A DNA stretch of 64,000 nt from Breviolum minutum Mf 1.05b.01 (lineage: Eukaryota; Sar; Dinophyceae; Suessiales; Symbiodiniaceae): NCBI GenBank assembly GCA_000507305.1, contig DF241020.1, forward strand, positions 28,054 to 92,053, given 5' to 3'. Below, in pieces: positions 1-12,850 of the stretch; the stretch's first letter is position 1; each line of letters starts with the position of its first letter. Position numbers and translations under genes: made by a program. A model generated the notes under the pieces. The model was given only the letters and a program-made list of their open reading frames with translations, did no database searches and was not told the origin of the DNA.

Positions 1-205
1 CAAGCTAGTAGATTTTGCTGGTGTCCTAGGCTTCCTGCAGGAATCAGGTGATTTCTTTTGAGGTGTGAGGTATGAGACATTTGTTCGTAGGTGCATGCCA
101 TTGAGCGCTGGGTAGTAGATGAGGGCGCAGGGTCCTAAGTCGGTCAATGTTGCAGCCAAGATGTCGCGTCTTCAAGCTTCTGTAAGGGATCTCTATCATG
201 CACAT

Positions 206-307
206 CTGGGTGGTGGTTTGAAGTATGTCTTATTTTCATCCCTATTTGTGGGAATTAACATCAGTTAACTCATATTTTTCAGATGGGTTGGTTCAACCAC
301 CAACCGG
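206..307. repeat. Family C inverted-repeat element, copy 1
   Basis: Ends CTGGGTGGTGGTTTGAA and TTGGTTCAACCACCAACCGG are inverted copies. The family's TA ends are mutated. The core is shortened but keeps the TATTTTTCAGATGGGTTGG block. Confidence 0.65.
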
Positions 308-1855
308 ACATAATACACCCCCGAAAATTAACATGGAATCATGGAATCTAAAAATCACCCAATTGAAAAGGAAAATCATCTTCCAAACCTCCATGTTTGG
401 GTTCCATGTTAATTTTGTTTGAGTGTACATAATACTTTGGAAAATAACCACGCAATGAAAACTGCGCTGCTGAGCATTGGATTGAGGCGCTGCCCTCAGG
501 TGCTGCTGCTAGACTCTTTGGTGCCCTTGTGGGGGTGCAGAAGGCGGCCTGCAGAATCCCAACAAACAGAAACCAGGCAAAAATTCGAAAGCACCAATCT
601 AAACCAGTGGGAAACATAGCACTCCAAAACGTTTCACACGCAAAGTTAGAATAATTCCAACGTTCCACAGGTCAAACAGGGTAGGCTTTCTAGCTCTTGA
701 GATGATCACATTCACTTAGATTCATCAGCATATAGTATACAATGCAACATAATTTTCAAAGATAGATATTGGCGCCCATTGCATGCCCTATTTATTGTAT
801 CACATCTTGTGCCATCATTACAATTTACAATGAGTAGTTCAGTTTCTGTGTGAATTAAGCTGAAACCAGGCAGGCGGTTTCTTGCGAGATGCTGGGGGGC
901 CAAAACGGGTCAAGTAGTCAAGTCCTTGAGAAATCAGGGGATCCTGGCCTGCTGCCTAACTCCCCAGTTGATTGGTTTGGAAGTTTAAAAGGGTTTCATC
1001 TGTCCTTGCGTAAGGAAATATATAAAGCGATTTGTGTTTTTTTTCTTTCTTTTTTTTTTTCGAAAGTATAAAACCATTTAAGGCAACGGCAATATGGTAG
1101 CATTCAAATATTTTCCAGCATCAAAAAAACACACATTTCAGGGACACCAGTCTTGTTTGAATGAAAAGCCTTGAGGCAGTGGATGATGTCAAAGTTGGTG
1201 CTGAAGAGCTTTGGGTGCTGAAGCTTGGGCTGATCCCCTTGTTTCGACAAAGGTAAGGCATTTGATGTCCGCTGAAAGACACTGACTCGTAAGGTGCGTT
1301 TGTCCGAAGAATTTGCCAGCCAGTGTGGCCACCAAAGAGATGTGCTTGGCAACTGGGGGCAGAGCACAACAAAAGGTTTTCAGGAACCATTTTTTTGTTG
1401 GACAAAAGTTTCCAGAAATTTCATTGTGGGGTTGGGACTCAATTTGGAACTGGACGGTACTTGTAAATCTTCTGCTCCATTAACCTCCTCGGGTTTTCGT
1501 CGTTTTTTTTTGATCTATCTCTCAACCAGAGGCCAGAAGAGATCAACGACTCTTGGGCGAACTGGTTGAAAGGTGCCTGGTTTTATCAGCTTGGCCAAAA
1601 ACATATGGATGGATGATGCAGCCAGACATTCTTGTTGTTGTGGCTTTCAAGAACTATTGAGTCTTAGTTGGAATGTATGGGGGTATCAGATTGAAAAAAG
1701 TGAAAAAGTTCAAGACATTGAAGTCTAAGTAAAACGAGTTCCAGTCCAACGCGTTTTTTTTGCCTGCCGCCCTGCTATGATAGGTCGACCACCGTCGCCC
1801 AGCGCAAAGCTCAGTTGTCACGGACGTAGCTAAGCACTTTTCTCACATGAGGTAG

Positions 1856-1968
1856 TACTGTTGATGGAAGAAATCCGGCTAACCAGTTGATATGGTAAAT
1901 ATCCCATTCTTTTACAGGGTTTCATACATGTCAAGTGGTTGGCCTTGGGATTTCTGAACCATCAACAG
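1856..1968. repeat. Family D inverted-repeat element, copy 1
   Basis: Starts TACTGTTGATGGAAGAAATCC and ends GGATTTCTGAACCATCAACAG (reading GGGATTTCTGAACC); the right TA has become GA. The internal ACCAGTTGATATGGTAAATA block is shared with other D copies. Confidence 0.8.
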
Positions 1969-2703
1969 GATCACTAGTTTCAACAGGCTGGAAGGTATAA
2001 ATAACCTTCATGACTTTCAGCTCAAGTGGAGCTTCAGAAAGGTGTTGAAAATTTGCAAAAAGGCTCTCCCAGGAGTTGAAACTTTACAGTATATCTCGGT
2101 TGCAGAAAAATCCCGCATCAATACCTTGAAGACTATTCGCTCTTTACTAGCCCTGTTTTTAAGTGGGGTGGGACCCCAATCAGGTTGGTTCCGAAGGTGC
2201 TTTTGACGAATGGGAGCGAAGAAAACCAAGCCACACCCGAAGTTCCTTTAGGGGATCCTTAAGGGAGCGAGGCGGAATTTTGTAGCTTTAGTTTTGGGAA
2301 CCAAGAATTATATCATTGTTTTGTGGTGTAGTTTTTTAATGCACAGATTGTCCAAGGATACAAGTTTTTTTCAAAAGGGGCCAATTGATGATTTCTAACT
2401 AGAAACGCTTCATAGGCACGAGAAAAAAACCGTTCAGGTGCTCAATCAGTGCTGGGTGATTTTGATGAGGACAGACTGGAGAGAAATTCTTGTAGCCAAA
2501 AACTCCAACTTCTAGTAGCCAAAATATGCTTTGAGACCATCAATGCAAATTTCCAACCACTTCAGCTGGAGCTGATCCAAGATAGCATCAGAAACTAGGT
2601 TTGAAGAGTTTTTGATTTTTCCACCCCTTTTCAATCATTTGGGGGGAGATGATCCAATTTGATTTGAGCATGTTCTTCACATGGGTGGGAAAAAACCCAC
2701 CAG

Positions 2704-2802
2704 GAAACCCTGGGTACCTCGATATCTGGACCCCGGCGAAGGATGATGCGGTCTCTGTGATCGAATTTGAGCCGCGTCGACGATCTGTCAGGGATGCCCA
2801 TG
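2704..2802 (+). CDS. Candidate exon, unassigned
   Basis: Acceptor CCCACCAG, donor GTGGTG. The frame reads NPGYLDIWTPAKDDAV then an acidic/basic stretch (EFEPRRRSVRD), which has normal protein composition. It ends in phase 1, compatible with the next candidate exon. Function unknown. Confidence 0.45.
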
Positions 2803-2972
2803 GTGGTGATTCGGGATTTCACAACTTTTTGAAAGGGTTTTAGATACCTTAAGCTCCCTATCATGAAGGGATCCCAGCTTTTCGAGCAGTTTTTTGTTGG
2901 GTTTGTTTGGAGTCGGAGGTGAGAGTGGAAATAATGAACAAACTTTTGGAAAGTTTGTCCATCAAACTGCAG

Positions 2973-3074
2973 TTGTCCGATCCGAGGCACCAAGTGTGGC
3001 ATCTTTGGGTCGAAGATCGGTGGTTTCTGCGCAGTCCGGGGTTGACCACAGGGGGACTACCACGAGAACCACGG
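2973..3074 (+). CDS. Candidate Ser/Arg-rich exon, unassigned
   Basis: Acceptor AACTGCAG. Joined to the previous exon the frame reads VRSEAPSVASLGRRSVVSAQ, then Thr/Arg-rich. A second frame is also open here, so the choice rests on phase. The donor at 3075 (GTTGGG) is a guess. Confidence 0.4.
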
Positions 3075-4860
3075 GTTGGGTGATGGGCACCGTTTTAGAA
3101 AATACGGGTGGAATACGGAGAAAATATGGGTTGAAAATTACCCATGATTTTTTTTGGGTGGATCTTTTAAACCAAAGATGTTGACTTGACCAAGGTTAGG
3201 TACTTCAAATAGAGAGAAACACACACCTGTAAACACATATATGCACATGACATGCTAGCCCCCCTTTGAACCTGGTACCCGAAACCAACCACTTTTAAAA
3301 TGCTTGTTTCAGTTGGATGAATCTAAATCTGTACACACTGGCTGTTTCACCAGGTTGTAAAAAGGTTCCAGGAACAAGTGTTTTTGTCAGATGATAAATG
3401 AAGAAAGTCATTTTTAGTAGAAACAAACAACTTCTGGCAAGTTGTTGTGGACTCATACAATTTGGTAGTTTTTGAATTGTACCACTAGTTGACTCTCCAC
3501 TGAAAGTTTGGGACATTGTTTTGGATGGAAATTTGCCTCAAACCTGCATGTGCTCAAAACATACTTAGTTTTGGTATCGGAAGTGCACAGCACCTGCATA
3601 TACTCAATGATCTTGATATTCAATTTGTGCGCAAACGTGCTTTCCCACTCAAAGAAAACCAAGAAAACAACAATCCTCAGAATCTATGAGGGCTTAGGTG
3701 GCATATATAGCAAAATCATTGCTTTTATGCACGTTTGACATCAAAATCATCTTTTTTGAGTTTTTGCGGGGGGTTGTGTACTTTTGTCTTGGCGTGAAAC
3801 TTAGTGTTGCTTGAAGAATGTATGCTGGTTTGGTGAATTGTGTGTTCAAAATCATGCGTGTTTGGCTTCTTACGAGAGTAGAAGTTATCAGCTGGATATG
3901 ATTATGCCTTTCTGACACATTCAACTCAAATTCAAGATGGAGTCTTCTCTTTTAATAGTTTCATATTTCATCTTACAATGAAGTCTACATCTTCAAAACT
4001 GAAACATGAGGACATACAGATGAAAACACATGTATTTACAGTGTAAGGTATGTATCTCTATCTCTTTCAATGCATTCAGAAGCAGACTCTCATACATTTT
4101 GTCCAAGACTGCTTCAGAGTGCAAAATCCCTTTTTTTCGGGGATTTTGTGGCCAATTCCAAACCTGAATGATGATATTTGTGAAAAAAACTCGCTGAGAC
4201 ACAGAGGTCCTTTCAAGCTTCTTTCTCCGAGGTTAGGAGGTGGCTACTCTGCAGCCTCCACGGTGTGATACTGAGCTGCGAGCGCCTCCGAATCGTTATT
4301 TCACAGGGTGGAAAAATCTCAAGTGTGTCATCCAAGGCTCCTCGAAAGCGTCACTCTTGTTGGGTGCCCAAGGGTATCGGGGGGAGACTTGCAAATCTGC
4401 ATTTTGGCGAATCGTTGGTTTTGGTCATTGGAATCTTTGCAAAGATTCCATTCAACTAACATATCCCATCCAGTTTGGCAGTTGGGAAGATGAGTTTATT
4501 TTCCCCCTTTGGTGGGATATGTGATCCCTTCCTGGTCGCGGGTAATGCTTGCCGCTTGCCGCATTGGTGAGGTCAACTGCATTGCCCCGCATCGCTTTTC
4601 CTCTTCTCAGACAAGCCCTCCGGGGAAAAAGCCAGTGCTTTTCTAGGCAACTGTGAATCTTTAGTTTTATTCTTGATACTTCTCAGTGGTGCTTCCTGCA
4701 GTTTCCTCCAAAAAACCCCTCAGTTCACGAGTTCTTTCCTCAGAATCATTTCTGCAAGAAGAATGATTCATGTGACTGCGTGTTATTGCCCCCTATTCAT
4801 GTGTGTTATTGATGGCCTTTTTGTTGGTGACAATTCTGCAGCCAATTTTTCTCCCGGCGC
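3075..4860. other. No gene recognised
   Basis: AT-rich non-coding stretch. One decayed family B element lies at 4452-4534. Other frames are short and show no motif. Confidence 0.45.
4452..4534. repeat. Decayed family B element
   Basis: AACTAACATATCCCATC on the left and GGTGGGATATGTGATCCC on the right are inverted family B ends without the outermost bases. Confidence 0.5.
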
Positions 4861-4907
4861 GGTTGGGAAGGTGGGTGCTTTTGTAAGTGACCCATGCCCA
4901 GGGCGCC

Positions 4908-5549
4908 ATGCCGGGTGCCATTCAAGTGGTGGCAGACCTGAGGGCCCTCAACCAATGGGCCCAGGAATCTCGTATCGCTTCAGAAGCCGAAGATCCCAGA
5001 CGTGCACCACATTCGGCACGAAGTCTTCAAAGTGCCAGCAGTGAACAGTTCGGTGTTCGAAGTACACACAGTGAACGGTTGAGTGAATCTAAAAGTTTGA
5101 GTGAAGAGCTCAGGAGTTCATTTACTTCAGACAGAATGTCAATGGTGCGAAGTTCTCGATTGGAATCAGAAGGAAGGAGTAGAGATAGTCGTAGCTCTAC
5201 CAGGAAGGGCACCTTAGATTTACCTCGTTCTAGCAGTCGGAATAGTACTTCTCCTTCAATGGCACCATCTCGGCCTTCTGCCCTGATGGATATTCCAGCT
5301 TCAGATCCTCTCAGTAGCCTTCCCAAGCTCCTGCGGCAGATTTCAACGACTACAGATGCTGAGTCTGAGGCGGCTCCCAGCACTTGTGATTTGGCACTGC
5401 AAAATACAACAAACTCCACCAGCCGTGCAACGGCCACCTATGCAAACAATCAATTTGTAGTGATACCTCAAGACTGCGCAGCTCGGCAAACTCCGAAAAC
5501 GCGCAAGATGAGCCTTGATTTGCATACCCCAGCTTCCAAACAAAAACAG
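4908..5549 (+). CDS. Ser-rich exon with possible start codon
   Basis: An open frame of about 215 residues. It starts at an ATG just after an acceptor-like AG (GCCCAG, 4901), the layout expected for a spliced-leader trans-splice site. It reads MPGAIQVVADLRALNQWAQE, then a long Ser/Arg/Glu-rich disordered region with many RSSRLES/SRSSTR-type phosphorylatable motifs, and SSLPKLLRQIST near its end. Similar Ser-rich N-termini precede the membrane domain in many channels, so this could be the N-terminus of channel 1, 13 kb upstream, but no continuous chain proves that. The 3' boundary is uncertain; a donor may lie near 5457 (GTAGTG). Confidence 0.55.
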
Positions 5550-5639
5550 CTTTTATTGACTTTTTTTCATCTTATTTTTGTTCTTGAACTTCCTTTCCAT
5601 ATTACTGATGATTGACACGGTTCCTTGCTTCTGCTGAAG

Positions 5640-5768
5640 TCTGGATACTTTGACAATCCCAGGAAAGCGGATCTCCTGCGAACTCATCCTTGGTTGCAAG
5701 AGCTGCAACGAGCCGCTCAAAGTGGCTCCTTGCCGGGCTCACCTGCCAATCGGCTGCAACCTCCTGAG
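5640..5768 (+). CDS. Candidate exon, unassigned
   Basis: Acceptor CTGCTGAAG, GC donor GCGAGA; exactly 43 codons. Reads SGYFDNPRKADLLRTHPW, then LQELQRAAQSGSLPG. Polar, helical and well balanced in composition. Probably belongs with the Ser-rich exon upstream. Confidence 0.55.
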
Positions 5769-7667
5769 GCGAGATACATGTTGCAGCTTGCCATTGGCTG
5801 CTACTGCTAGGACTACTGCCCGCTGCCACTGCTAGCTGCTACGACTACCACTACCGGCTTTCGGATAGCTGGATTTGGGTAGAAAACTCGGATTTCTGAT
5901 ACCGAAATTGCCTTTTACATACTACATCAAATTTTATATCTATTGCCACAACTTCCAGTACGCCCACTTCCGATCCTCAATATGTATTAAGTAGGCTCTC
6001 ATAGACCCATCTTCAAGCAAAATTTGGTTGGTTTGGTTGTACTTGATCTGCTCTTCACTGTCGAAAGCATGAGGCAGCCCAGCTTCACATCAATGAAATG
6101 TTACATCAGGTGAGATGACAATCTCGTCATCCTGTGGCACTTTTTCCCTCTTCCTTCTTTTGATGGGGCCCTACAATTTTCAACTAAAATCACCTAACAG
6201 CCAACAGCGTCAAATTTTCCGGGACAAACTTGCCATCCAACTAAAGCCGAATCACCATACTGTTGATGCTTCAGAAATCCCAAAGAACCACCGTTTGGAT
6301 GGTGCTAAAACGTGCCGTAAATAATGGGTCGGGTAGTTTAACTACCAAGCTCAACTGGTGATCGCCGGATTTCTGCACCATCAACAGTAGTGTTGCCAGG
6401 CTTTGTCACTTGTGAAACGTTTCCCTGTACCAGGCCCTCTCCACGCCCAATTTACCACCACTGGATACGAATGTGTCGCGACAGTGACATCAAATGATGG
6501 GATGATGGGTGGTGGTTCCTTCGGCTTGTCAACACGTTTTTCCGTTATAAGTCGCGTTTGGGTTTTTGGGTTCTTCCAAGTACTGCAAAGCGGGTGTGGT
6601 TCAACCCCTAGAAGTCTGAGGCAGATAACTTTTTGATTTTGAAGCCCCGGGCCCCCTGTATTTTTTTCTGAAGGATTCCTCCCAGAAGTGAAATTTTTGA
6701 GTCAGATATCAACTTTGTTTCAAGGAACGATTGGAAGCTGAGTGTTTTCTTTTCCCACTTTTACAAAGAGATGCATATAGGAACCTGCACCAAACATTTT
6801 TGTTTGCTTTCGTTGTTGTCTCATCAGGAACCTCCAAACTGATTCTGCCATACTGAGGTTAGTGGAGCAATGCTAAAACGCTGCTGAAAGCGCGTAACTG
6901 TACACCTTAATAGAAGACTGTGATGTTCTTCTAGACGATTGCCCCCAACCCCCCGGATTGCAAATCCACTGTACGGGCGCAGCCCCAAAAGTGGTAGGGC
7001 CAGGGAACTTTAGCCTTGTACAGTTCATGGCGTGCGTAGAAAAACAATCGCGACCAGACGTTTTTCACGTCTTGTTTTTTTGCTTGTTGCTTCCTTGTTT
7101 TAAGTCATCATTGCTTAATTTTATATTTGTTGATCTCTAGCAATTGAAAACTGGATGAAGCAACTTCCCAAAAGGTGACGTTCCCTTAAAAAGGTGAAGT
7201 TTCTAAGTTCCCAGACTTTCCCTGGGCAGGTGATGCACGTCGGCCTTCACAGCAGCACATTGACTTTGCTGCTCTGTGGAATATGGTGGTTTAACCGTTT
7301 ATCCCCTGAAAAACATGACAGGGGTTATTAAATGGGACCCATTTTGGGATCAAACAATACAAATTTATGGTGATTTTGAGGGATTTCCCTTATAACAATG
7401 CATTGTTTGGGTTGGTAATATAATGACCCCTGCACATGAGATGGTTGTTTTCTTGATATCTCCCCAGAAAACTACCGGCTGGAACCTGGTAATCACCCCG
7501 AAAAAGGAAAACCATCTGAACCAAACCTGCATTTTTTTGGGTTTTTTTGGAAATGTGAGGGAATTTGGGGTCGGGTCTTTGGTTACCCCCCGTTGCAACA
7601 CCTCCCCTTTTTTCCCATGAATTTTCGTGAATCAATTGGGCGGTTTTCTTTCGCTCCCTACCTTGAG
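5769..7667. other. Probable intron; contains D2
   Basis: No coding frame with support. Holds a family D element at 6258-6389 and otherwise unremarkable sequence. Confidence 0.4.
6258..6389. repeat. Family D inverted-repeat element, copy 2
   Basis: Starts TACTGTTGATGCTTCAGAAATCC and ends GGATTTCTGCACCATCAACAGTA. Both terminal TA dinucleotides are intact. Confidence 0.85.
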
Positions 7668-7742
7668 GTCATGGTGGATGTGAAGCGACCATCCATTGAC
7701 AAAACGCTCATCGAGTTTGATCAACCAAACTCTCAGGCACAG
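7668..7742 (+). CDS. Candidate exon, unassigned
   Basis: Acceptor CCTTGAG, GC donor GCGTAA; 25 codons reading VMVDVKRPSIDKTLIEFD then QPNSQAQ. The frame also stays open upstream to an ATG at 7617. Confidence 0.45.
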
Positions 7743-8240
7743 GCGTAAAAGGGGGGGGGGGGTTTGGTTTGGGACGACCTTGGAAGATGCGGATCCGATC
7801 CCCCAAAAAAGGACCCCTTTGGAAATGGGCCTTTAATTGTTGGGCCGTTTTAAAAGGGCACGATTGATGATTTTTTTTTCAGTTTTGGTGGGGTTTAAAA
7901 GCTGCTAACATATTTCACAAAATCGAAGCCTTTGTAAAAGCAGTCGGCGTTTTATTGGTTGTGGTTTAAGAAAATCAAAATGACTGAATTTTCAACTCCT
8001 GTAGACCAAATAGATGCGACTTTTTGAGTTATCTGAGGGTGCAGATGATTTGAACACTGCAAACCCTGGACACCTTTTTTTTGGATGCAGGTAATTACCT
8101 TAAGGTCAAAATAGAATGGCTAACCGATACCAAAAGGTGGCTTGGTAGAGGGTCCTTATAAAAACCAATATGTTGGTAGACGGACTGTGCCATGTACGAA
8201 TTTCAATTACTGTAACGGTGATGGTGATCTTCCTGTAAAT

Positions 8241-8341
8241 GGGTGTTTCCAAAAATAGGGGTACCCCAAAATGGATGGTTTATAATGGAAAACCCTATTA
8301 AAATAGATGATTTGGGGGTACCACCATTTAAGGAAACACCC
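8241..8341. repeat. Family A inverted-repeat element, copy 1
   Basis: GGGTGTTTCCAAAAATAGGGG on the left, AAGGAAACACCC on the right; interior TGGATGGTTTATAATGGAAA as in other copies. Flanks AAAT/AAAA are not a perfect duplication. Confidence 0.9.
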
Positions 8342-10076
8342 AAAAGTTTGTTGACCCTGGTGATGTAGGCCGGTCTTCCAGCTGACGAAGTCACTGACAA
8401 GGTGGGATTTGGCCACGAAGTCACTCATTGGCTTATCCTTTCAATTTTTTGTTAAAAGAAACAAACTCACTGATATCAAAACGAAAAGCAGCTAGTTGCA
8501 ACAAATTCTGTGCAAATTGAGATGTGTTTCAATCTTTCATGATCGTCTACCACCAGATGTTAAACGGACGTGTTTTTGTTGTGAGGCCGAGACACAAGAT
8601 GCACCAAAACCGGAGGACATCTGGAGTGGTGAAATTTGCCAGCAAAAACGAGGGTTTTTTTGGCTCAAAAACCATTGGTCAGATTTCTTGGTATTGTTGG
8701 ATTCGCAACAACAAAAAGCTGCCCATCCATTTGGATCCATACGCTTTGCCGTGAAAGGATTTGGATGAGACGAAAGAGGAAGCTGAGTCCCTTAGCAATG
8801 AGTCGTGGCCTTGATTTTGTGTGAAGGGTGTAGAAGTAGCTGGACAAGTTAAATGGTTGGACAAGTTGATGAACAAGTGAGACTTACCACCCGAAGATGA
8901 AAATGAACGAATGTCCCCTGAACTGATAAGTGACCATTTTGAAAAGGAAATGAATCATCTTCCAAACCATCGATTTTGAGGGGATATTCGTTTGTTTTCA
9001 GGGGGGTCTTGGTGTTTTCCTGGAAAAACCATTGGCAATTCACTTTTAGCTGACATGAATTGCACCAGTCGCAGATGCAGAAACAATCATGAGGTGAGGC
9101 TTTACCTTGTGAGTTTTTGCCCATGGGACCGGCATCGTCTTTGGGGGGCCCATGCTATAGCGACATTTACTTAAGCTGAAAGATTCTTGATGGAATGGCA
9201 TGAAACTGACAGTTGAAGTGGCTGGCCAGATTAGTGAATGATGTGAAAGAATGTGGATGCAATTTGGCAAGATAGAAAAAAAGCTGCAAGGGTCAATTCA
9301 TAATTAGGATCTCTAGGCATTGTACTCGTATCTTCCTTGTTGAAGGCGCCTCGGTCTCACAAGGCCGTAGTTTTGTTGGCAGGTTTGGTTGAGAAATCAG
9401 CTTTTTATGCTGGGTAAATCTTGCAATTTATAGGGTTTGTTTGAAAAAGGTTGCCCTTTACATTGGGAAACAGTTGCCCAGCGCTATGTGATGGGAATTT
9501 TCCAATGCCAATTACGGAAGCATTGAAGTGATACCCGAAAAAGACGAATGGCAGAAATGCTGCTTGAAGGGGGAACTGGCAATAGCCAGCTCCGAGCAAA
9601 CAGCTGTTGTGGTGTATTAGTGTTTTGGTGCACACTCATGGATAAATGGAGAGGAGCTGCACTATTTGACCAATCACACTCACTGCAGTAGCGACAGTAC
9701 AGAATTTGAATCGATGATCGAGCGTTGATAACATACCCATGGGTCTTTTGCTGCATCTGCTGCCCATCCGCTCGGCAATCTGATATTTCAAAGATGCGCC
9801 TCCTGCGGAAAAATGAACGCCTGGTGACTTAATGCCAAACCACAACTGATGAACGGACAGCATCATTTTCTACAGGGGCAAGCTGATTTGTAAAGAAAAT
9901 GGAAACAGAGATGTCATGGGACTTCGACTTCAGGGAGATTGGAGATGGATTTGATAGGATTTGGTGATTGATGATGTCATGCTTGTTTTTTTGCATCACT
10001 ATTGGAGATCGATTGCTTGAATGTCGATTCCAACAAAAAGGCTTTTAGACTTTAGATGAAGTGGCCGTACTCATAT

Positions 10077-10182
10077 GGGTGTTTCCTTAAATGTGGTACC
10101 CCCAAAACACCCCAAAATGGTCATTTTTCGTAGGAAAACTCAAACTCATGGTTGTTGGGTACCACCATTTTAGGAAACCCCC
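10077..10182. repeat. Family A inverted-repeat element, copy 2
   Basis: GGGTGTTTCC on the left and GGAAACCCCC on the right, with a diverged core. Flanked on both sides by ATAT, a 4-bp target duplication. Confidence 0.85.
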
Positions 10183-10294
10183 ATATCTTTTATTACACTA
10201 CACTTTTCACTTTGAACATATGTATGCATTTGAAGTCATCGCCATTGTCACCGTTTGGACCCTGGGACCTGCGCGACCGGGTTTTTTGCTGCAG

Positions 10295-10382
10295 CTGTAT
10301 CTCCAAGTGTCAAAGTAATGGCGTTGGAGCTAAATGATGAAGAGGCATGGATCGTTTCCAGTGATTTTCTTCTTCGAAGTTC
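10295..10382 (+). CDS. Candidate exon, unassigned
   Basis: Acceptor TTTTTTGCTGCAG after a pyrimidine tract. The frame reads VSPSVKVMALELNDEEAW, then IVSSDFLLRSS, before a stop. The 3' end is uncertain. Confidence 0.4.
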
Positions 10383-12225
10383 ATAATTGCTGGAGTCCTA
10401 CAAGATGGGGCCCTACTAGTTATAAATGGAGGTTATATATATATATACCCCTATAAATGGCCTTGGGGTTATAACTTATATCCCTACTTATAGAGGTCAT
10501 CACCCCATTTTGTAACTGCTAAGTTATCCATCTTGTAGAGGGGTTGAACATGTTGCGCGCCTAAAGCTCTGTGTGGTCAGGTTGCTGAGAATAGAACGAC
10601 CTCCATGCCCGCAACCCAGAAAGAATTCTACAATCATCAGTTCTATAGGAGAATTTTCATAGATGGAAGATTGGAAGTGATTCAAAGGAAGGAACATTGG
10701 AAGCACAAATCTTAGAAGTAAGTGAAATGTACTAGTACATACAATCAAGAAGTGGGAAATCTCATCATGGAGTTCACTGACACTTGGGATTTCGAAATAA
10801 ACAGCCTTTTTGAATAGGGCAAGTCTTCAAAATTCATGACCCAAAAACCTATATCCTAATCGTGACGGAGATAGGAGATTCAGCTCTAGCTTGACCGGAC
10901 TTTGGGACCGAGAACTTGAAGACTTGAGACATATAAGAAAGATTTGTAAGGAAAATATCTGAGGAAGAAGATCCAAAAGACAGCTCTGTACTCATCTAGC
11001 TGGTGGTTTCAAATATTTTTTTTCACCCCTGCCTGGGGAGATGATCTAATTTGACAAATATTTTTCAAATTGGTTGAAACCACCAACTAATTATTATGCA
11101 GTGTGAAGTTGAGAATCACACATCAATCCCGCGAAAAAGATCCACTCTTTCCTTGCATTTGATTCTTTTCTTTTCCAAGTTCCCAGACATATCATGAGCT
11201 TTAAAAACACTGGAGATGATTCTAAATTAGCAGTGACCTAAAGCAAGAGGGTTGTTGGAATGAAAACCTGAGCCAAAACATGTGTAGGTGCTAGCACTTT
11301 GATATGTGCCATCCAACAGGTTAGATCCAGACTCTGAATTGTCAGATGAAGGCACCGAGTGTCGAGATGTGTTGAGACGTCGGCTGCAACATGTCGCACA
11401 TGTCACATGTAGATTTTTCATGGCTTGAGAAGTGATTGGATCAGAGAGCGGTTTTTGGTTTGTGCGTTGTTCTGATAGGTTTGGCAGTTTCACCACCTTT
11501 TGCTGGCACTGCAGGTCAAGTGTTATCCCGAAGATGGCGTACTGCTGGGGTGATGGCGTTGATGGCGTTGATGGCCCTGGGCAAGAAACTCAGGGCGTTC
11601 CCACGGATCAGCAATGAGTTCTTGAATCTTTTTGGCTACATGAGCCACGAACAAAAAAACCCTGGTTGGTTGGGTAAAACAAGGGGATTATGTTACCCAA
11701 ATATAGTAGGGATCATAACAAACCATTGTAAGGATCCATATTAACCAACCAGTCTCACATTTGGCTCACTACATTTGGGCTTTGCTACGGAAACATGTTT
11801 TTTGATCGCCTGGTGAAGTCAGGCTTTGCGATGCCGCTGCTGTCCGGCATCCGGCGGCATCGCTTGACGAGAGCACAACCACAGGGTGACCGGCTCTGTA
11901 AGCAGAAGTGAATTGGGCCTGGGGAATTGTAAGCAGGAGGCCAAAAGAGTCGACATTTTTCTGGGGGTTAGATCTCCATTTCAGCATTTCTTGACAGTTT
12001 TGGGTCACATGTTCTACCTCTCAGTTTTTTTTAGCCAATGATATCATCATTAAATGTTTTCACCCCCAACTCCAAAAACAAGCATTCCCCACCATCTCCA
12101 GTGGCCTTTGAGGTGGTGAGGAGCTCTATGTTTCGCCTTATGATGTGGCTGCAAGTTCTTGACCTCAGCCAGCAATTTGTTTCACCGCTCCGTTGAGTGC
12201 ACATGATGTTTCGAATGATTTTCAG
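10383..12225. other. Probable intron; contains C2
   Basis: Holds a family C element and a TATATA tract near 10435. A possible Gly/Asp-rich frame at 11500-11617 has an acceptor-like CTGCAG but nothing else to support it. Confidence 0.35.
10996..11089. repeat. Family C inverted-repeat element, copy 2
   Basis: CTAGCTGGTGGTTTCAAAT and ATTGGTTGAAACCACCAACTA form the inverted ends. Core TTTTCACCCC and GGGGAGATGATCTAATTTGA present. Confidence 0.8.
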
Positions 12226-12279
12226 GCGCCGATGATACGAACCTGGAATTCATGGACGTTGTGGCAGGGCTGCCACTTG
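12226..12279 (+). CDS. Candidate exon, unassigned
   Basis: Acceptor TGATTTTCAG, donor GTTTAC. Reads ADDTNLEFMDVVAGLPL, an acidic start followed by a hydrophobic end. Confidence 0.4.
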
Positions 12280-12582
12280 GTTTACTGTGGCACCTCAACA
12301 GGGGGTACAGCCTGGGAAAGTTGACATGGAACTCATGGGTTTTCTCCCACCCCCACGAAAAAGATCCCAATTGAAATCCGGAGAATCATCCTGAAGCATC
12401 CATGACCTCCATGACTTTGGGCTTCAAAATGTGCATTTTTCCAAGGTCAAGATGTCTAGTTGATAGCTATGCAGGTTTCCCCCTCTTCCTATCTACTTGT
12501 ATGTGACTCCTACGGACCATGATTCTGCGACTCACTCAACCCCCCAAAAAGGTTAAGTTTTTTTTCCCGTTGTTGTTTTCAG

Positions 12583-12636
12583 GCCTGGAATTCCATTTAC
12601 TCCGCAGCAGTTGGAGAGAAAACGTTTGGAATGGAA
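12583..12636 (+). CDS. Candidate exon, unassigned
   Basis: Strong acceptor TTGTTTTCAG and strong donor GTAAGG bound exactly 18 codons reading AWNSIYSAAVGEKTFGME. Good splice signals; function unknown. Confidence 0.5.
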
Positions 12637-12753
12637 GTAAGGAAGCTCAGTGGTTTGATACCAAGCTCTCAAATTGGTTGGTCGGTCTTTTGGCATAGAA
12701 ATTTCCCGTTGGGGGTTCGTTCCTTGGGCTTAATTGAATTTCTTGAACCAGGG

Positions 12754-12850
12754 TAGGTGGCAACTCAAACATGTTTTTTGTTTTTACCCCCAACAGATTG
12801 GGGAAATGATCCAATTTGACTATTTCAAATGGGTTGGTTCAACCACCAAC
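12754..12850. repeat. Family C inverted-repeat element, copy 3
   Basis: TAGGTGGCAACTCAAACATG on the left, GGGTTGGTTCAACCACCAAC on the right, with the GGGGAAATGATCCAATTTGA core. Confidence 0.8.

Larger units (their letters stand above)
1..2703. other. No gene recognised; contains C1 and D1
   Basis: Short frames on both strands show no motif, no phase-consistent exon chain and no coherent composition. The only structured content is one family C element (206-307), one family D element (1856-1968) and poly-T tracts near 1040-1060 and 1503. Confidence 0.5.
7743..10294. other. Probable intron; contains A1 and A2
   Basis: No supported exon. Two family A elements (8241-8341, 10077-10182) and a poly-G run (about 7751-7761). 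Confidence 0.4.

Noticed and set aside
1104-1405. Minus-strand frames of 87 and 94 codons
   Set aside because: Overlapping frames with no motif; all supported genes are on the other strand.
8640-8680. TTTTTTGGCTCAAAAACC resembling the dinoflagellate spliced-leader end
   Set aside because: Lacks the CCGTAGCCAT part, so it is neither a spliced-leader gene nor a relict leader.
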